Assembly: GCA_026394935.1 (NCBI GenBank)
Contig: JAPLZR010000113.1
Span: 1-7,252, forward strand
Length of the DNA: 7,252 nt
Source: Candidatus Woesearchaeota archaeon
GTDB taxonomy: Archaea > Nanobdellota > Nanobdellia > Woesearchaeales > ARS49
Direction of reading: 5' to 3'
The notes beneath the pieces are model-generated. The model was not told the origin of the DNA. It did no database searches and saw nothing but the letters and a program-made list of their open reading frames with translations. Below, one piece after another: positions 4,711 to 7,252 of this stretch (the stretch's first letter is position 1; the number at the start of each line of letters is the position of its first letter). The position numbers were made by a program, and so were the translations under genes.

Positions 4711-4716
4711 TTTAAA
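4711..4716 (-). promoter_or_regulatory. TATA box of trpS, overlapping the upstream stop codon
   Basis: TTTAAA on the minus strand is centred about 26 bp before ATG 4687. The TAA stop of the coiled-coil gene (4712-4714) is part of the same six bases, so stop codon and promoter share sequence. Confidence 0.55.
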
Positions 4717-5710
4717 TTACTTTTGGCTGAGTTCGTATGTTCTGCACTGCCCGATGCAAGTATTCCATAGTGATATCGTTCCTTTTTGCAGAATCAATCA
4801 TTCTCCTCAACTGGTCCCAATCATTAACATCAAAGTTCTTGTTCCTCGGATTACTGAGCGCATTTTCAGCACCGCGAGCATCATTATAGCCAGAGACAAG
4901 CCTGACCAAAAGATTCTGATGATGATTTGACAAGGAATAGAAATAAAACTTGTGATGCGCAAGATGCAACGTCTCAATCACGCCCTGACATTTAGCATCA
5001 ACATCATCTGCAGCAATCTGCAATTCTGCTTTCAACTGTCCGGCCTGTTCCACAATCTGCTCTTTGGCATACTGAGCCAAACCAGCTTTCAAATTATCAG
5101 GAACATGCTTCAACTCTTCAGAAAGATTCGCGATATATTCCGCAAGATATTTGCCAAGACTCTCATCTAATTTGTGATGCGCACCTTCATATACTGCTTT
5201 CTTCAAGGCGTCAACATCAAGCACCTTTAGTTTGCCGGCAGCTTCCTCATTTGCCGTTCTCAAACTGGTTATCGCTGTTCTCGCAGTTTCCAAGTCATCA
5301 ACAAGCGTGCAACCAGCCCTCTTGCAAAGCAGGTTTTTATAATTCTTTTCCAGCGTTTCTACTCTTAAAGCCAAGCTGCCAATTTCACGCCTAAGGTTCT
5401 TTTCAGAATTATCAACATACGATTCAGAAGCAAGACCCTCGCGGGAATTAGCCACATCATCAACAGTAGCAAGACCTTTGCGCGCTTTCTCGATGTCTTC
5501 TACCCGCGCAAAACCCTCACCCATCTTTGAGACTTCATTCTTGGTGGCAAGCTTTTCAGAATTTTCATGAAGCTTTTTCACCTTATCTTCCAAGCTTCCA
5601 AGTCGCTTCCTTATTTCGCTTTGAAATTCTTCCAACTGCCTAGAAATACCTGCCAAAGCGTCTTCTTTCGGAGCTTCCTCAGCTTTCTTTTTACTGCCAA
5701 ACAATCCCAT
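4712..5710 (-). CDS. Coiled-coil protein with tandem 13-residue repeats, 332 residues
   Basis: The N-terminus MGLFGSKKKAEEAPKED is basic then disordered. A heptad-like coiled coil follows (about 22-55, ISRQLEEFQSEI, LGSLEDKVKKL). Four tandem 13-residue repeats occupy 54-105 (LATKNEVSKMGEG, FARVEDIEKARKG, LATVDDVANSREG, LASESYVDNSEKN). A second coiled coil spans about 106-127. After Cys129 and Cys134 comes a long mostly helical domain (135-260), then LAHHKFYFYSLSNHHQNLLVRLVSGYND and a helical end. There is no membrane segment or enzyme motif. The LAT-x-x-[DE]-[VI] repeat resembles coiled-coil spacer repeats of structural or phage-fibre-like proteins. A scaffold role is a guess. GGAG lies 8 nt before ATG 5710, and a TATA box lies 38 bp upstream. 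Confidence 0.8.
   Translation of the reverse strand: MGLFGSKKKAEEAPKEDALAGISRQLEEFQSEIRKRLGSLEDKVKKLHENSEKLATKNEVSKMGEGFARVEDIEKARKGLATVDDVANSREGLASESYVDNSEKNLRREIGSLALRVETLEKNYKNLLCKRAGCTLVDDLETARTAITSLRTANEEAAGKLKVLDVDALKKAVYEGAHHKLDESLGKYLAEYIANLSEELKHVPDNLKAGLAQYAKEQIVEQAGQLKAELQIAADDVDAKCQGVIETLHLAHHKFYFYSLSNHHQNLLVRLVSGYNDARGAENALSNPRNKNFDVNDWDQLRRMIDSAKRNDITMEYLHRAVQNIRTQPKVI
5396..5551 (-). repeat. Coding tandem repeat: four 13-residue units
   Basis: Codons 54-105 of the coiled-coil gene encode four units of exactly 13 residues with the pattern L-A-T-x-x-[DE]-[VI]-x-x-[SA]-[RK]-[EK]-G. Units 1 to 3 end in G; unit 4 ends in N and is the most divergent. The DNA of the units is clearly diverged, so the repeat is old or held at protein level. 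Thirteen residues is not a multiple of seven, which suggests a modified coiled coil or a short helical hairpin array. Confidence 0.65.
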
Positions 5711-5743
5711 GCATCACTCCCCAGTTGTGCCAAAAGAAGGAGT

Positions 5744-5751
5744 TTTATAAA
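5744..5751 (-). promoter_or_regulatory. TATA box of the coiled-coil gene
   Basis: TTTATAAA is centred 37-38 bp before ATG 5710, 13 bp beyond the flavoprotein stop. Predicted initiation leaves a leader of about a dozen bases containing GGGGAG, so this gene should use a Shine-Dalgarno, unlike its leaderless neighbours. Confidence 0.55.
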
Positions 5752-5763
5752 GTTATCTAGGAA

Positions 5764-6444
5764 TTACGACCATTTGTCCAAATAAATCCTGTTCTCAGGA
5801 TGCTTCATCTCTTTCAGCTTTTCAATAACAGCCTCAACCATAGGAGGAGGACCGCACAAGTAAACATCAAAATCCTTCTTGTAATACTTTTTCAGGAAAG
5901 ACTGAATCCTGCCCTGCTCGCCTTCCCAAGTCTTATAATGATGGTCAACAGTAATAGTAGGAACAACTTTGAAATTCTTATGATCAAAAGATTCAAACTC
6001 CTTCCTGTAAAGGAACTCAGCAGGAATACGCATACTGTAAATCAAAATTACTTGTCTGCCTTCATTCAAAGCCCGCTTAATCATAGGACGGAAAGGACTA
6101 ATGCCAACACCGCCGGCAATAAACAAGCACTTCTTGCCTTCCTTAAGACTGAAAGCACCATAAGGACCATCCACGTGAACTGTTCTTCCAACAGGAGAAT
6201 CCTGCAAATGAGCACTCAAACCAGTGCCACGCGCAATGCAAAGCTCGATATACGACTCATCCTGATGAGACGCAATAGAAAAAGCACGGTGAACAGGCTT
6301 GTTCTCAGCATCAACAAAATTATCACACCAAACACTAACCCACTGACCAGGACGGAAAGAAAACTCCTTTGGCCTGCTCAAACGAATAATATGAACACGA
6401 GGACTCTCCTTCAAGTTCTCCAATATTTTCGAATCAAACCTCAT
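5764..6444 (-). CDS. Ferredoxin-NADP reductase-type FAD/NAD(P)H oxidoreductase
   Basis: The 226-residue protein has the two-domain FNR fold. The FAD-binding barrel contains RPGQWVSVW (31-39), RAFSIAS (53-59, the RxYS-type flavin motif with Phe instead of Tyr) and DGPYGAF (92-98). The NAD(P)H domain contains IAGGVGISPFRPM (109-121) and VYLCGPPPMVEAV (194-206). It ends LDKWS, with an aromatic residue near the C-terminus as in many FNRs. There is no [2Fe-2S] domain and no cysteine cluster, so it should shuttle electrons between NAD(P)H and a separate carrier. The carrier and the NADH/NADPH preference cannot be read. The neighbouring dehydrogenase also uses NAD(P)H, but separate promoters argue against a joint operon. 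ATG 6444 has no Shine-Dalgarno. Confidence 0.88.
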   Translation of the reverse strand: MRFDSKILENLKESPRVHIIRLSRPKEFSFRPGQWVSVWCDNFVDAENKPVHRAFSIASHQDESYIELCIARGTGLSAHLQDSPVGRTVHVDGPYGAFSLKEGKKCLFIAGGVGISPFRPMIKRALNEGRQVILIYSMRIPAEFLYRKEFESFDHKNFKVVPTITVDHHYKTWEGEQGRIQSFLKKYYKKDFDVYLCGPPPMVEAVIEKLKEMKHPENRIYLDKWS

Positions 6445-6451
6445 TTTTCAA

Positions 6452-6470
6452 CGTTCTAAAAAGCAGAACG
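6452..6470. promoter_or_regulatory. Inverted repeat at the flavoprotein transcription start
   Basis: CGTTCT and AGAACG are perfect 6-bp arms separated by 7 nt, lying between the TATA box (6472-6479) and ATG 6444. They cover the likely transcription start. This could be an operator that shuts off the flavoprotein gene or a weak terminator hairpin for the dehydrogenase gene ending at 6485. Confidence 0.4.
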
Positions 6471-6471
6471 G

Positions 6472-6479
6472 TTTATAAA
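6472..6479 (-). promoter_or_regulatory. TATA box of the flavoprotein gene
   Basis: TTTATAAA is centred about 32 bp before ATG 6444, only 5 bp past the dehydrogenase stop codon. The mRNA leader would be about 6 bases or less, effectively leaderless. Confidence 0.6.
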
Positions 6480-6484
6480 TGTGA

Positions 6485-7252
6485 CTACCTGCAGGTTTTG
6501 CACTTCGCGCGAACTCTTTCCTTCGCAATAGCCTCAGCAGCAATACGCGGAATAACGCCGTCTTTCTTCGCGCGCTCCAAAACCATCTGCGTGTTCTTAG
6601 TAATCTTTTCCTCAACAGTCTTGAACATCTGCTGTTCAGTGCCGTTAATGTACTCAATATAACTCGAAATGACACCGCCGGCATTCGCAACAAAGTCAGG
6701 AACAACAAGAACACCTTTTTTCGCAAGCGCTTCCTCTGCTTCCAGTGTAGTTGCAATATTACTGCCCTCAACAATCAACTTCGCCTTAATCCTTGGAACA
6801 TCAGCAACTCCAAACAAATCAGGAATAGCAGCAGTAACAAGAACATCACACTCCTGATAAATCAAGTCCTTGGTAGGCAAAACTTTACCGCCATAAGCAG
6901 TAACAGTACCTTTTGATTTCTTCACATCAAACAATTTCTTGTAATCAATACCCTCAGGCACAAGCAAAGTACCCTTGCTGTCAGACACGGCAACTAATTT
7001 GGCGCCAACCTCTGACATAAACTTGCAGACAAACTCGCCGACATTGCCAAAACCCTCAACAGCATAAGTAACACTCTTGATGTCCTTATTCATATGCTTC
7101 AAAGCAACCTTAATCGAGTGGAAAACACCAAAACCAGTTGAGCCAAGCTCGTGAGGCAAACCGCCCAAAGCTTTAGGCTTGCCAGTGCAGGCTTTCATAT
7201 TACCATTAGCCTTTGCAAAAACTTCCATGTCATGCTCAGCCATATTCATATC
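6485..7252 (-). CDS. gdhA: Glutamate dehydrogenase family (Glu/Leu/Phe/Val), C-terminal part
   Basis: The frame is open through the right edge, so only the last 255 residues are seen; full-length enzymes have about 410-430 residues. Glutamate dehydrogenase converts glutamate to 2-oxoglutarate and ammonia with NAD(P)+. The visible part starts in the conserved D-M-N region after the catalytic domain, followed by TGKPKALGG and LGSTGFGVFHS. The Rossmann nucleotide-binding motif is VEGFGNVGE (65-73) with VAVSDSKGT. VEGSNIATTLEAEEAL (161-176) and VVPDFVANAGGVISSYIEY (183-201) are typical of the family. Catalytic lysines lie upstream and cannot be checked, and glutamate versus leucine or phenylalanine specificity cannot be settled. 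The end KCKTCR carries a CxxC not usual for the family. The flavoprotein promoter follows 5 bp after the stop. Confidence 0.9.
   Translation of the reverse strand, partial: DMNMAEHDMEVFAKANGNMKACTGKPKALGGLPHELGSTGFGVFHSIKVALKHMNKDIKSVTYAVEGFGNVGEFVCKFMSEVGAKLVAVSDSKGTLLVPEGIDYKKLFDVKKSKGTVTAYGGKVLPTKDLIYQECDVLVTAAIPDLFGVADVPRIKAKLIVEGSNIATTLEAEEALAKKGVLVVPDFVANAGGVISSYIEYINGTEQQMFKTVEEKITKNTQMVLERAKKDGVIPRIAAEAIAKERVRAKCKTCR

Noticed and set aside
5800..6459. 219-codon frame opposite the flavoprotein gene
   Set aside because: Antisense shadow; composition (Asn, Arg, Leu rich) reflects the complement of a real coding frame.
1..7252. CRISPR array, insertion sequence or rRNA
   Set aside because: No regularly spaced repeats, transposase or ribosomal RNA sequence was seen.

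Overview
The window looks like part of a small, densely packed archaeal genome, possibly a DPANN-type lineage such as Woesearchaeota or a relative. The lineage is inferred, not proven. The support is: (i) an archaeal/eukaryal-type tryptophanyl-tRNA synthetase; (ii) archaeal TATA boxes (TTTATA, TTTAAA, TTTTTAAA) lying 26-27 nt before the ATG of several first genes, the spacing expected of leaderless mRNAs; (iii) GGTGA/GGAG Shine-Dalgarno sequences kept for genes inside operons; and (iv) a tRNA gene without an encoded CCA end, preceded by a TATA box.

Layout from left to right. Positions 1-139 hold the start of an unidentified minus-strand gene. Positions 155-308 are a GC-rich non-coding block. 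It contains a second copy of the 3' end of tRNA-Asp (18 nt identical), several strong hairpins that can fold into a three-way junction, and a plus-strand T-arm-like sequence. The intact tRNA-Asp(GTC) follows at 309-381 on the minus strand. Positions 417-2489 are a minus-strand operon: a leaderless S51-family peptidase (PepE/cyanophycinase type), then an RlmN-type radical SAM methyltransferase overlapping it by 4 nt, then a 153-residue protein of unknown function. An 83-residue minus-strand protein lies at 2574-2825.

The only plus-strand genes form a small island at 2895-3572. It holds a RelB-like antitoxin, a full-length RelE-type toxin frame with no ATG, GTG or TTG at its start (an ATA codon sits there, directly after the antitoxin stop), and a 56-residue Cys/His-rich protein. 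The last gene converges on trpS and shares a TTAA stop with it. The remainder is minus-strand: trpS, a 332-residue coiled-coil protein with four 13-residue tandem repeats, a stand-alone ferredoxin-NADP reductase-type flavoprotein, and the C-terminal part of a glutamate-dehydrogenase-family enzyme cut by the right edge. These genes each seem to have their own TATA box squeezed into a very short spacer, so they are probably transcribed separately.

Together this is mostly housekeeping (translation, RNA modification, amino-acid and redox metabolism) interrupted by one toxin-antitoxin island. The two places most worth a second look are the structured, tRNA-derived block next to tRNA-Asp and the toxin whose start codon is ATA.
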